The notes under the pieces are model-generated. The model was not told the origin of the DNA and searched no databases. It worked only from the letters and a program-made list of their open reading frames with translations. The position numbers were made by a program, and so were the translations under genes. From assembly GCF_023369555.1 (NCBI RefSeq), contig NZ_JACJVC010000001.1, forward strand, positions 1 to 64,000: a stretch of DNA of 64,000 nucleotides. The letters run 5' to 3'. Origin of the DNA: Actinomyces sp. AC-20-1. Lineage in GTDB: Bacteria; Actinomycetota; Actinomycetes; Actinomycetales; Actinomycetaceae. Each line of letters opens with the position of its first letter. Position 1 is the first letter of the stretch. Below, one piece after another: positions 9,673-17,781 of the stretch.

Positions 9673-10832
9673 GGACCGTCTTCGCGCGCTCACCGCGCTC
9701 CAGCGTCGGCGTCGAGTGGGAGCTGCAGGTGGTCGACCCGGCCACCGGCCGCTTCGCCCCCATCGGCCCCGACGTCCTCGACGAGCTCGAGGCCGCCGGG
9801 GCCCCGGGCGTCGAGCGCGTCCACAAGGAGATGCACCGCGGCATGATCGAGCTCGTCTCGGCCCGGCGCACCCGTGTGCCCGACGCGCTCGCGGACCTGG
9901 CCGGCTCCCTCGATCTCGTCTCGCCCGCCTTCGCCGCCCACGGCGCCGCACTCACCAGTGCCGGCGCCCACCCCTTCGAGGACCCGGGCGAGCACGAGGT
10001 CACCTGCACGCCCCGCTACTCCGAGCTCGTCGAGCGCACCCGCTGGTGGGGGCGCCAGATGCTCATCTTCGGCACCCACGTGCACGTCGGCGTCGACGAC
10101 GTCGCCCGGGCCGTGCCGGTCCTCAACCACATGGCCACCTATATCGGCCACCTCCAGGCCGTGGCCGCCTCCTCCCCCACGTGGGCCGGCCAGGAGACCG
10201 GCTACGCGGACAACCGCGCCATGATGTTCCAGCAGCTGCCGAACGCGGGCCTGCCCGAGCCGGTGAGCACCTGGCAGGACTTCGAGGACTGCGCGCGCGA
10301 CCTGGCGCGGGCCGGGGCCATCCGTGAGGTCAACGAGCTGCGCTGGGACGTGCGCCCCTCCCCCGCCTTCGGGACGGTGGAGGTGCGCGCCTGCGACGCC
10401 TGCTCCAACCTCGCCGAGGTGGGAGCCGTCGCCGCGCTCGTCCACTGCCTGGTCGAGGAGGCCGCGCGCACCCTCGACGCGGGGCGCGCGCTGCGCCGCC
10501 TGCCCCACTGGCTGCTGGCCGCCAACAAGTGGCGCTCGGCCCGCTACGGGCTCGACGCCGTGCTCGTGGAGGAGGTCGGGGCCGACCCGGTGCCGCTGCG
10601 CGAGTCGCTGCCGGCTCTGGTGTCGCGCCTGGAGCCCGTCGCCGAGGACCTCGGCTGCGCGGCCGAGCTGGCACGGGTGAGCCGGGTGCTGGCCCTCGGC
10701 AACGGCTCCGAGCGCCAGCTGGCGGTGGCACGCTCCGCCCAGGCGCGTGGCGAGGTGGCGGGGCTCGCCGTCGCCCGTCACCTGCTGGCGGAGACCGCCG
10801 CGGGCGGGCCCCTGGCCCCGGAGCGCTCCTGA
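9669..10832 (+). CDS. ybdK: Carboxylate-amine ligase, YbdK/GCS2 family
   Basis: ATP-grasp-like ligase of 387 aa in the glutamate-cysteine ligase type 2 (YbdK) family. It shows GVEWELQVVDP near the N-terminus, the HKEMHRGMIELVS segment and FGTHVHVGVDD, motifs for metal, ATP and substrate binding. YbdK proteins have weak glutamate-cysteine ligase activity in vitro, but in actinobacteria the true substrate is often unknown. Thiol synthesis is therefore only possible. ATG 9669 overlaps the stop of the glutamine amidotransferase gene. It is convergent with uppS, with a strong hairpin between them. Confidence 0.88.
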   Translation: MRTVFARSPRSSVGVEWELQVVDPATGRFAPIGPDVLDELEAAGAPGVERVHKEMHRGMIELVSARRTRVPDALADLAGSLDLVSPAFAAHGAALTSAGAHPFEDPGEHEVTCTPRYSELVERTRWWGRQMLIFGTHVHVGVDDVARAVPVLNHMATYIGHLQAVAASSPTWAGQETGYADNRAMMFQQLPNAGLPEPVSTWQDFEDCARDLARAGAIREVNELRWDVRPSPAFGTVEVRACDACSNLAEVGAVAALVHCLVEEAARTLDAGRALRRLPHWLLAANKWRSARYGLDAVLVEEVGADPVPLRESLPALVSRLEPVAEDLGCAAELARVSRVLALGNGSERQLAVARSAQARGEVAGLAVARHLLAETAAGGPLAPERS

Positions 10833-10848
10833 GCACCAGAGCGCTCTT

Positions 10849-10868
10849 GGGCACCGGGCCCGGTGCCC
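10849..10868. terminator. Perfect 20-nt palindrome between convergent genes
   Basis: Two perfectly complementary 10-nt arms (GGGCACCGGG and CCCGGTGCCC) lie between the ends of ybdK and uppS. A repeated GAGCGCTC precedes them. There is no T-tract, so terminator function rests on position and stem strength. Confidence 0.5.
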
Positions 10869-10871
10869 GGC

Positions 10872-11717
10872 TCAGGCGGTCGGGTCCGGCGCCGCCGGTG
10901 CGTCCGGCGCACCGGCGGCGCCGGCGCTCGTGACGGCGTCGACGGCGCCCCCGAAGCGGCGCTCGCGGTGGGCGTAGGCCTCGACGGCGCGCCACAGCTG
11001 GGTGCGGTCGAACTCCGGCCACGGCAGGTCGGAGAAGTAGAGCTCGGCGTAGGCGGACTCCCACATGAGGAAGTTGCTCGTGCGCTGCTCCCCGCCCGTG
11101 CGGATCATGAGGTCGACGTCGCGCATCGACGGCGAGTACAGGTGGCGCTGGATCGTGCGCTCGTTGACGGAGGAGGCCGTGATCCTGCCGGCCTCGACCT
11201 CGGCCGCGATGGCCCGGGCGGCGTCGGCGATCTCCGCCCGTCCGCCGTAGTTGAGGCACATGTTGAGCACCAGGGCCTCGTTGCCGGCGGTGATCCTCTC
11301 GGAGCGGCGGACCTCGGACAGGACCGAGCGCCACAGGCGCGGCTCGCGCCCCACCCAGTTCACGCGCACCCCCCAGTCGAGCAGGTCGTCGGTCTGGGCG
11401 CGCAGGACCTCGCGGGTGAATCCCATGAGGAAGCGGACCTCGGCCGGGGAGCGGCGCCAGTTCTCCGTGGAGAAGGCGTAGACGCTCAGCTCCTTGACCC
11501 CGATCTCGACGGCGCCCGCGATGACGTCCATCATCGTCGACTCCCCGGCTCGGTGGCCCTCGGTGCGCGGCAGGCCGCGGCTGTTGGCCCAGCGGCCGTT
11601 GCCGTCCATGACGCAGGCGACGTGGCCGGGCACGCTTGCGGGCGCCAGCGGCGGGGGCGTGAGGCCCTCGCGGTGCAGGGGGACGGTCTCGTAGACGGCG
11701 GTGCCCTTCGCGGCCAT
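10872..11717 (-). CDS. uppS: Isoprenyl transferase (polyprenyl diphosphate synthase, Z type)
   Basis: Cis-prenyltransferase of 281 aa that makes the polyprenyl diphosphate carrier for cell-wall precursors at the membrane. It has the MDGNGRWA motif (catalytic Asp), LSVYAFSTENWRRS, and the C-terminal DLMIRTGGEQRTSNFLMWESAYAELYF block. The last 20 residues are an Ala/Pro-rich tail. Start ATG 11717 lies 2 nt after the recO stop, so recO-uppS form an operon, a common actinobacterial arrangement. Chain length (decaprenyl versus undecaprenyl) cannot be told from sequence alone. Confidence 0.94.
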   Translation of the reverse strand: MAAKGTAVYETVPLHREGLTPPPLAPASVPGHVACVMDGNGRWANSRGLPRTEGHRAGESTMMDVIAGAVEIGVKELSVYAFSTENWRRSPAEVRFLMGFTREVLRAQTDDLLDWGVRVNWVGREPRLWRSVLSEVRRSERITAGNEALVLNMCLNYGGRAEIADAARAIAAEVEAGRITASSVNERTIQRHLYSPSMRDVDLMIRTGGEQRTSNFLMWESAYAELYFSDLPWPEFDRTQLWRAVEAYAHRERRFGGAVDAVTSAGAAGAPDAPAAPDPTA

Positions 11718-11719
11718 CG

Positions 11720-12469
11720 TCAGCCCCTTTCGACGAGGGAGAGGGAGCGCAGGCGGCGCTCCAGGTGCCAGGTCAAGTATGCCGAGACCAGGCCGGAGGC
11801 CTGGGCGCGCTCGCGGGCGGTGGAGCGCTCCGCCACCGGCCAGTCCCCTGACAGCAGGGCGCCGAGGAGCACCATGGTGCCCGGCTCGACCTCGACGCTG
11901 CCCGCGGGGCGGCACGAGGAGCACACGGCGCCACCGGCCTGGACGTGGAAGGCCGTGTGGGGGCCGGGCTCGCCGCACCGGGCGCACTCGAAGCAGGAGG
12001 GGGCCCAGCCGGCCAGGGCGAGGGCGCGCAGCAGGTAGGAGTCGAGGACCAGGCCGGGGGCGTGCCGGCGGCGGCTGAGGGCGAAGAGGGCTCCGTACAG
12101 GAGGAGGAACTGCTGGGCCGCCTCGGTGGTGCCGAGGTCGCCGTCGTCCTCGGTGAGGCGCTCGGCGGTCTCGACCATGGTGGAGGCGCAGGTGAAGACG
12201 GCGTAGTCGCCGGTGATGCCCCGCGCGAAGGGCTCGATGGTCTCCACCTGGGTGACGACGTCGAGGCTGCGGCCGGCGTGGAGCTGGGCATCGACCATGG
12301 AGAAGGGCTCGAGGCGGGCTCCGAAGCGGGAGGTGGTGCGGCGCACGCCCTTGGCGACGGCGCGGACCTGCCCGTGGGCGCGCGTGAGCATGACGATGAT
12401 GCGGTCGGCCTCGCCCAGCGTGTAGGTGCGCAGGACGAGGGCCTCGTCGCGGTAGAGCTTGCTGGGCAC
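11720..12469 (-). CDS. recO: DNA repair protein RecO
   Basis: Recombination mediator of the RecFOR pathway that helps load RecA on gaps; 249 aa, normal length. An N-terminal OB fold ([26 protein letters not shown]) is followed by a helical domain and a four-Cys zinc site (CFECARCG and CSSC). It is co-transcribed with uppS. In many actinobacteria era directly precedes recO; here leuA, a hydrolase gene and a DUF559-type gene lie between them. Confidence 0.94.
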   Translation of the reverse strand: MPSKLYRDEALVLRTYTLGEADRIIVMLTRAHGQVRAVAKGVRRTTSRFGARLEPFSMVDAQLHAGRSLDVVTQVETIEPFARGITGDYAVFTCASTMVETAERLTEDDGDLGTTEAAQQFLLLYGALFALSRRRHAPGLVLDSYLLRALALAGWAPSCFECARCGEPGPHTAFHVQAGGAVCSSCRPAGSVEVEPGTMVLLGALLSGDWPVAERSTARERAQASGLVSAYLTWHLERRLRSLSLVERG

Positions 12470-12505
12470 GCGCGCAGTCTCTCACGCCCCCACCCCCACC
12501 CACCT

Positions 12506-12563
12506 CCTCGGTTTGCGTCCGAACTCCCTGGGAGATCCCCGTGGTTTCGAGCGCAAACCGAGG
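12506..12563. repeat. Palindromic repeat, copy A (left flank of DUF559 gene)
   Basis: Twelve-base perfect inverted arms CCTCGGTTTGCG (12506-12517) and CGCAAACCGAGG (12552-12563) enclose 34 nt. The interior contains a small symmetric CTCCCTGGGAG. A second copy with the same 34-nt spacing lies on the other side of the DUF559-type gene. The copies share the arms, the CTCCCTGG core and the TTCGAG next to the right arm. Confidence 0.85.
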
Positions 12564-12689
12564 ATCTGGAGAGGTGGCGAGGGGCATCCGGGGCTCCACA
12601 GGGTCTCCTCGCACCACCCCGGGGACGAGTTGTCGACAGGCTCGGGGCCGTCAGTGGCGCAGCCTCAGCGGCCTCCACAACCTTGCGCC

Positions 12690-13721
12690 ATGACCTCACC
12701 GTCTCAGCACTACCCTAGCCCTCCTCCACTACCGTCCATCCGCTTCACCTCGGAGAAGACGGTCAGAGACCTCGGCTCCCACCCCGAGCTCGTCCGCGTG
12801 GGCTGGGGCACCTACATGACCCGCCCTGATGACCTGCCCTTCTGGCGCGCGCAGCAGCAGGTGACGCTCGCGCGCTGCGCGGCGGCGCTGCACCAGGTTC
12901 CCTCCGCCCGCGCGCTCACGCACGAGGCCGCGGCGGCGGTCCTCGGGCTGTCCACGATCCGGCGCGAGCCCGACATACGTCTGGCCGTGACGTCCATACG
13001 CCGCCGTGCCCGCCTGCCCATGCCCCGCGTGCGCGTCGGAGAGCGCCCCTGCCGGCTCGTCGTCATCCACCGGTCCCTGGTGATGCCCGACGACGACGAG
13101 ATCACGACCGTCAACGGCATGTACGTGACGACGCCATTGCGCACGGCGCTCGACTGCGCCTTCGACCTGCCGGTGCGCGAGTCGCTTCCGATCATCGACT
13201 CCGCCCTGCGCATGGTCTGCCGTCCGGACCGCTGGACACGGGAGGCGACGACGTCAACTCCCATCGGCGACGCCGTCGCCCTCCTGCGCGACGGCGTGGA
13301 GCGCCAGGGGCCGCGCCGGGGCGCGTGCCGGGCGCGCACGGCGCTGTCACTGACGGACCCGCTCGCAGAGTCCCCGGGCGAGAGCGTCATCCGTTGGGGC
13401 GCCGCGGCGGCCGGGCTGCCGGCCGCCGTGTGCCAACGACGTGTCGAGGTCGACGGCTACGAGTACTTCCTGGACCTCGGCTTCGACAGGCTGCGCACCG
13501 GATGGGAGTTCGACGGGCTCGACAAGATGCAGGAGGCGGATGACGTCCGTCAGGAGAAGTCGCGTGAGCTCCGGCTGGCCCGGGCCGGGTGGCGGGTGCA
13601 CCGCTTCGGCTGGGAGGAGGTGCGCGACCCGGAGCGGATGGTCGGCCGTATGCAGGAGATCATGCCGCTCGCCGTCGTCAGCCGCAGGAAGCGGACCGAG
13701 CACCACGACCTGTGGGTGTGA
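12690..13721 (+). CDS. AbiEi-like / DUF559-type nuclease-fold protein
   Basis: A 343-aa protein of a family common in actinobacteria. The N-terminal third resembles the winged-helix part of AbiEi-like antitoxin proteins (LVRVGWGTYM, LTHEAAAAVLGL). The C-terminal part (about 245-315) looks like a DUF559/Vsr-type endonuclease fold: candidate acidic residues Asp262 (YFLDLGF) and Glu273/Asp275 (WEFDG), then Lys290 (QEKSRELRLARAGW). No partner toxin gene is adjacent. ATG 12690 is chosen because the upstream frame crosses the repeat. It is flanked closely by two copies of a palindromic element and splits recO from leuA, which suggests insertion. Function unknown; nuclease activity is an inference. 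Confidence 0.8.
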   Translation: MTSPSQHYPSPPPLPSIRFTSEKTVRDLGSHPELVRVGWGTYMTRPDDLPFWRAQQQVTLARCAAALHQVPSARALTHEAAAAVLGLSTIRREPDIRLAVTSIRRRARLPMPRVRVGERPCRLVVIHRSLVMPDDDEITTVNGMYVTTPLRTALDCAFDLPVRESLPIIDSALRMVCRPDRWTREATTSTPIGDAVALLRDGVERQGPRRGACRARTALSLTDPLAESPGESVIRWGAAAAGLPAAVCQRRVEVDGYEYFLDLGFDRLRTGWEFDGLDKMQEADDVRQEKSRELRLARAGWRVHRFGWEEVRDPERMVGRMQEIMPLAVVSRRKRTEHHDLWV

Positions 13722-13755
13722 CGCGCCGGAGCCCCTCCTCCTGCACCCCGCCCCG

Positions 13756-13821
13756 AACTCCTCGGTTCGCGCGCGAGCTCCCTGGAAGCTGGCCGTACAT
13801 TCGAGCGCAAACCGAGGAGTT
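13756..13821. repeat. Palindromic repeat, copy B (right flank of DUF559 gene)
   Basis: Sixteen-base arms AACTCCTCGGTTCGCG (13756-13771) and CGCAAACCGAGGAGTT (13806-13821) pair with one mismatch around a 34-nt interior, the same spacing as copy A at 12506-12563. It lies in the 139-bp gap between the ends of the DUF559-type gene and leuA and could also act as a terminator. Confidence 0.85.
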
Positions 13822-13860
13822 GGGCGGGTGTGGGGCGTGAGCCGGAGGGGACGGGGGACG

Positions 13861-15639
13861 TCAGCGCAGGGCGCGGTTGACGGCGGAGATGACGGCCTTG
13901 AAGGAGGAGGTCGTGATCGACGGGTCGATGCCGACGCCCCACAGGACCTGGCCATTGACCTCGCACTCGACGTAGGAGGCGGCGCGCGCGTCGCGGCCCT
14001 CGCTCAGCGCGTGCTCGACGTAGTCGAGGATGCGCACGCTCACGCCCGTCTGCTCCAGGGCGGTGACGAAGGCGTCGAGCGGGCCGTTGCCGGAGGCGGT
14101 CAGCAGCCGGCGCTCGCCGCTGTCGCGCACCGTGACCGTGAGGATCGAGTCCTCGTCGCCGGCGGAGGTCAGCGTCGCGCCCTTGAGCTCGAAGCGGCCC
14201 CAGGGCTCGAGCCCCGAGCCGGGCTCGGAGCGGGCGGGCAGGTACTCGTCGGTGAAGATCGTCCACATGGCCGCCGCGTCGATCTCGCCGCCGTAGGTGT
14301 CCGTGTGCCGCTGGATGATGCGGGAGAACTCGATCTGGAGCCGGCGGGGCAGGTCGAGGTTGTGCCTCTGCTTGAGCAGGTAGGACACGCCGCCCTTGCC
14401 GGACTGGGAGTTGACGCGCACGACGGCCTCGTAGGAGCGGCCGACGTCGTGCGGGTCGATGGGCAGGTAGGGCATCGACCAGGGCACCGCGGTCTCGGCG
14501 GCCTCGCCGTCGAGGCCCTCGGCCCGCTTGGCGGCGACCGCCTCGGCCCGGGCGGCGAAGCCCTTCTTGATGGCGTCCTGGTGGGAGCCGGAGAAGGAGG
14601 TGTAGACGAGCTCGCCGGCGTAGGGGGTGCGCGGGGGCACGCCCATCTGGGTGGAGGTCTCGACGACGCGGCGGACCTCGTCGATGTCCGACAGGTCGAG
14701 CATGGGGTCGACGCCCTGGCTGAAGAGGTTGAGGGCGAGGGTGACGAGGTCGACGTTGCCGGTGCGCTCGCCGTGCCCGAAGAGGCAGCCCTCGACCCGG
14801 TCGGCGCCGGCGAGCAGGCCGAGCTCGGCGGCGGCCACGCCCGAGCCCCGGTCGTTGTGGTTGTGCAGGGACAGGGCGATGGCCTCGCGGCGCGAGAGGT
14901 TGCGGCTCATCCACTCGATCTGGTCCGCGTACACGTTGGGGGTGGCGCGCTCGACGGTGGCGGGCAGGTTGAGGATGATCTCGCGCCCGTCCTGCGGCTG
15001 CCACACGTCCATGACGGCCTCGCAGACCTCGAGGGTGTAGTCGCGCTCGGTGTCGACGAAGATCTCCGGGGAGTACTCGAAGCCGAAGACGGTGTCATCG
15101 GTGAGGACCTTCTCGGCACGGGCCATGACCATGCGGGTGCCGTCGACGGCGAGCTCGCGCACGTCGTCCCGGCCCATGCGGAAGACGACCTCGCGGAACA
15201 GCGGGGACAGGGCGTTGTACAGGTGGACGGTGGCGCGCGGGATGCCGACGCAGGCGTCGAGGGTGCGGTCGATGAGGTCCTCGCGGGACTGGGTGAGGAC
15301 GCTGATCGTCACGTCCTCGGGGATGGCGTCGTCCTCGACGAGGGAGCGCACGAAGTCGAAGTCGGTCTGGGAGGCGGCGGGGAAGCCGATCTCGATCTCC
15401 TTGAAGCCGATGCGCACGAGCAGGTCGAACAGGGCGCGCTTGGCCTCGGGCCCCATGGGCTCGATGAGGGACTGGTTGCCGTCGCGCAGGTCGGTGGACA
15501 GCCAGCGGGGCGCGCGCGTGAGGCGCTTGGTGGGCCAGGTGCGGTCGGGCAGGTCGGTGAGGACGGTGTCCTGGAAGGGCACGTACTTGGTGTAGGGCAT
15601 GCCGGAGGGCTGCTGGGGGGCAGGGCGTGCGGTGCGCAT
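13861..15639 (-). CDS. leuA: 2-isopropylmalate synthase
   Basis: First committed enzyme of leucine synthesis: acetyl-CoA plus 2-oxoisovalerate gives 2-isopropylmalate. The 592-aa protein is the long actinobacterial LeuA form. The HMGL-like barrel starts at [11 protein letters not shown] (metal-binding Asp) and contains [18 protein letters not shown] and [16 protein letters not shown]. The C-terminal regulatory domain (about 450-592) mediates leucine feedback. ATG 15639 follows AGGAGAAG at good spacing; a longer frame upstream lacks similarity. The 5' leader encodes a Leu-rich peptide and alternative hairpins, indicating attenuation. Confidence 0.95.
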   Translation of the reverse strand: MRTARPAPQQPSGMPYTKYVPFQDTVLTDLPDRTWPTKRLTRAPRWLSTDLRDGNQSLIEPMGPEAKRALFDLLVRIGFKEIEIGFPAASQTDFDFVRSLVEDDAIPEDVTISVLTQSREDLIDRTLDACVGIPRATVHLYNALSPLFREVVFRMGRDDVRELAVDGTRMVMARAEKVLTDDTVFGFEYSPEIFVDTERDYTLEVCEAVMDVWQPQDGREIILNLPATVERATPNVYADQIEWMSRNLSRREAIALSLHNHNDRGSGVAAAELGLLAGADRVEGCLFGHGERTGNVDLVTLALNLFSQGVDPMLDLSDIDEVRRVVETSTQMGVPPRTPYAGELVYTSFSGSHQDAIKKGFAARAEAVAAKRAEGLDGEAAETAVPWSMPYLPIDPHDVGRSYEAVVRVNSQSGKGGVSYLLKQRHNLDLPRRLQIEFSRIIQRHTDTYGGEIDAAAMWTIFTDEYLPARSEPGSGLEPWGRFELKGATLTSAGDEDSILTVTVRDSGERRLLTASGNGPLDAFVTALEQTGVSVRILDYVEHALSEGRDARAASYVECEVNGQVLWGVGIDPSITTSSFKAVISAVNRALR

Positions 15640-15708
15640 GGGTCTTCTCCTGGGCGGTGTGGCGAGCGGGCGGCACGAGGGCGCGCCCGGGGCCGGCAGC
15701 ACGGATCA

Positions 15709-15752
15709 GCCGCGGTCGGGTCGCCGGCCTGGTCAGGCCCCGCCGCGGCGAC
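15709..15752 (-). promoter_or_regulatory. Putative leucine attenuator
   Basis: On the minus strand two mutually exclusive stems can form downstream of the Leu codons of the leader peptide. One pairs GTCGCC (15752-15747) with GGCGAC (15725-15720) around an inner GGCCTG-AC-CAGGCC hairpin. The other pairs GCCGCGG (15749-15743... in minus sense) with CCGCGGC (15715-15709). The shared bases at 15743-15752 allow switching according to ribosome position. No T-tract follows, so the exact terminator is uncertain. Confidence 0.55.
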
Positions 15753-15768
15753 TAAGCAGCAGGCTCAT
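15733..15768 (-). CDS. leuL: leuA leader peptide, 11 aa with Leu-Leu-Leu
   Basis: Small ORF 94 nt upstream of leuA encoding MSLLLSRRGGA. Three consecutive Leu codons (CTG CTG CTT) right after the start make it a leucine sensor: stalling there under Leu shortage would change the folding of the downstream hairpins. Leu-rich leader peptides before leuA are known or predicted in other actinobacteria. A -10-like TAACGT lies about 20 nt upstream (15793-15788). Too short to prove by composition; position and codons are the evidence. Confidence 0.75.
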   Translation of the reverse strand: MSLLLSRRGGA

Positions 15769-15894
15769 GGTCGCTCGCACGGGTGCGACGTTACCGCGAT
15801 CCGCCTGTGCGCGCAGGGTGCGTCACTGTGTGGACGCCTGGTGGGCACCCGCCGTCCGTGCGCACGCGGCGGCGCCCCGCCGCTCAGCCGGGAC

Positions 15895-17766
15895 TCAGCC
15901 GAGCATGGGGAACAGCCCCCAGTAGGCCAGCGCGGCCAGGAGCAGCACCGAGCCCGTCACCGCGCTGGTCAGCACCGCGGCCGAGGGCAGGGTGAGCCAG
16001 CGCCCGCCCTCGTCGCGGCCGTGGCGCACGTGCCCGCGCACGAGGCGGATCCGCCCGACGAGCTTGACGAGGATGACGACGGCGAGCAGCGCCGTCAGCT
16101 GGGCGGCCAGCCACCCGCCGTAGGAGACCCACGGGTTGGAGGAGTAGGACAGGGCCAGGCGCGCCACCATCCCGACGTAGGCGAGGTAGAGGACCCAGGA
16201 GGCCAGGACGGCCAGGGCCAGGGCCCCGGTCCAGCGTCCCACGGGGTCGGGCAGGTGCATGCCCCGCCGGCCCACGAGCCTGGGCAGCTGGCCCAGCGCC
16301 CAGCCGGCCCCGGAGGCCGCCAGCAGGCCCAGGCCGGTGAGGATGCCGGCGAGCATGAGGTCACCGGAGGCGTACCAGCGGGCGCGGCCGGGTGCCTGGG
16401 CCCAGAAGTCCTGGACGGGGGTCGCCCCGGCGACGTGCGGCTCGGCGGAGGCGGTGGCCGGCAGCCCCGTGACCCAGCGGGCGAGGTCGCGGGCCACTCC
16501 GGGGGCGAGGGCGCCGTCGGTGCTGTGGCCGAGCTTGAGGCCGTGGTTGGCGCCGGCGTAGTAGCGCACGGTCAGCCGCGTGTTGCCGGCGGCCTGGATG
16601 TCGCGCCAGATGGTCGCGGGCCCCTGGACGAGGGGCATGGAGGAGTCCGCGGTGCCGTAGAGCATGAGCACGGGCGCGGTGATGCGCTGCTGGTAGGAGG
16701 TGGCGTCGAAGTCGGCGTAGCGGAAGGCGCCGCCCGGCAGCTCGCGCGTGCCCAGCAGGCGGGCCACGGCCGTGAGCAGGGGCTCGGGCACCCCGACGTT
16801 GCTCAGGTAGGTGCCGGCGGCGTAGGTCGCCTGCTGGCGCAGCTGGACGACGGGGGCGCTGGCGAGCACGAGGAAGGCGAGGTCCGGGTCGCGCCCGGCG
16901 GTGACGACACCGGGGAAACCTCCCTCGGACTCCGCGTAGACGCCGACGCCGTCGGCCTCGACGGTGGGCAGGGCGCGCAGGTAGTCGATGGAGTGCGCGT
17001 AGTTGTCCGCCATGAGCTCGTAGTCGCGCTCGGTGAGCGTGTAGTCCTGGGTGGGCTTGTCCGGCACGAGGGTGGTGGCGCCGGCGCTGGTGAGGGCCTC
17101 GGCCTGCTCACGGAAGCCGCGCCAGGTGTGGGTGCCGGCGCCGTGCATGAAGACGACGCCGAGGGTGCCCGTCAGGGGCTCGCCGTCCTCGCCCAGGGGC
17201 TGGCGCAGCAGGGCGTCGACCCTCGTGCCGTCCTCCTGCGGCAGGCTCACCTCGGTGGCGCGGATGTCGTAGGTGCCGACGTCGACGGTGGCGACCGGGC
17301 CCCCGATGCGCGTGTCGGTGGTGGAGGGCACGAGCGCGTCCTGCGCCGGCTGAGGGGACCACCGGGGCCCGGCGAGGGAGCCCAGCAGTGACAGGGCGAG
17401 GACCGTGACGACGACGGCCCCGGCCGTGCGGTGGTCCCAGGAGACGGCGAGGACGAGCGCGCCCAGGGCCACCGTGGTGACGATCCCGACGATCTCGGCC
17501 TGCCCGGCGCCGACCAGGGCCAGGACGAGGACGGCGACGAGCACACCGGCGCCCATGACGGCGAGGCGGGCTCGCTCCTCACGCCACAGGCGCGCGAGCA
17601 GGGCCCAGGCGCGCCGGGGGACGACGCGCAGCCAGGTGATCGCGGCGGCGAGCTCGCGGCGGCTGGGGTGGGCCGGGTCGGCGCGCCGGGCCTCGCGGCG
17701 CTTGGCGCGCTCGAGCCGCCTGCGCTCACGCTCGCTGCGCCTGCGATCGCGCTCCTGGGCTCCCAC
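15895..17766 (-). CDS. Membrane-anchored alpha/beta hydrolase
   Basis: A 623-aa protein with a highly charged Arg-rich N-terminus (residues 1-35), about three membrane segments (to about 130), an extracytoplasmic alpha/beta-hydrolase domain, and about four membrane segments at the end. Hydrolase signs are VVFMHGAGTHTW (oxyanion His-Gly), YAESEGGFPG (nucleophile Ser in an A-E-S-E-G elbow instead of GxSxG), YGTADSSMP (acid) and GANHGLK (catalytic His). It starts 15 nt after era, so it is probably co-transcribed with it. A surface esterase or peptidase is plausible; the substrate is unknown. Confidence 0.78.
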   Translation of the reverse strand: MGAQERDRRRSERERRRLERAKRREARRADPAHPSRRELAAAITWLRVVPRRAWALLARLWREERARLAVMGAGVLVAVLVLALVGAGQAEIVGIVTTVALGALVLAVSWDHRTAGAVVVTVLALSLLGSLAGPRWSPQPAQDALVPSTTDTRIGGPVATVDVGTYDIRATEVSLPQEDGTRVDALLRQPLGEDGEPLTGTLGVVFMHGAGTHTWRGFREQAEALTSAGATTLVPDKPTQDYTLTERDYELMADNYAHSIDYLRALPTVEADGVGVYAESEGGFPGVVTAGRDPDLAFLVLASAPVVQLRQQATYAAGTYLSNVGVPEPLLTAVARLLGTRELPGGAFRYADFDATSYQQRITAPVLMLYGTADSSMPLVQGPATIWRDIQAAGNTRLTVRYYAGANHGLKLGHSTDGALAPGVARDLARWVTGLPATASAEPHVAGATPVQDFWAQAPGRARWYASGDLMLAGILTGLGLLAASGAGWALGQLPRLVGRRGMHLPDPVGRWTGALALAVLASWVLYLAYVGMVARLALSYSSNPWVSYGGWLAAQLTALLAVVILVKLVGRIRLVRGHVRHGRDEGGRWLTLPSAAVLTSAVTGSVLLLAALAYWGLFPMLG

Positions 17767-17781
17767 GGGAGGTGACCGGGC

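Noticed and set aside
13441-17391. Plus-strand open frame of 1316 codons
   Set aside because: It is antisense to leuA, the hydrolase gene and their promoters, has repetitive Gly/Val/Ala/Arg composition and no family motif. In very GC-rich DNA such antisense frames lack stop codons by chance.
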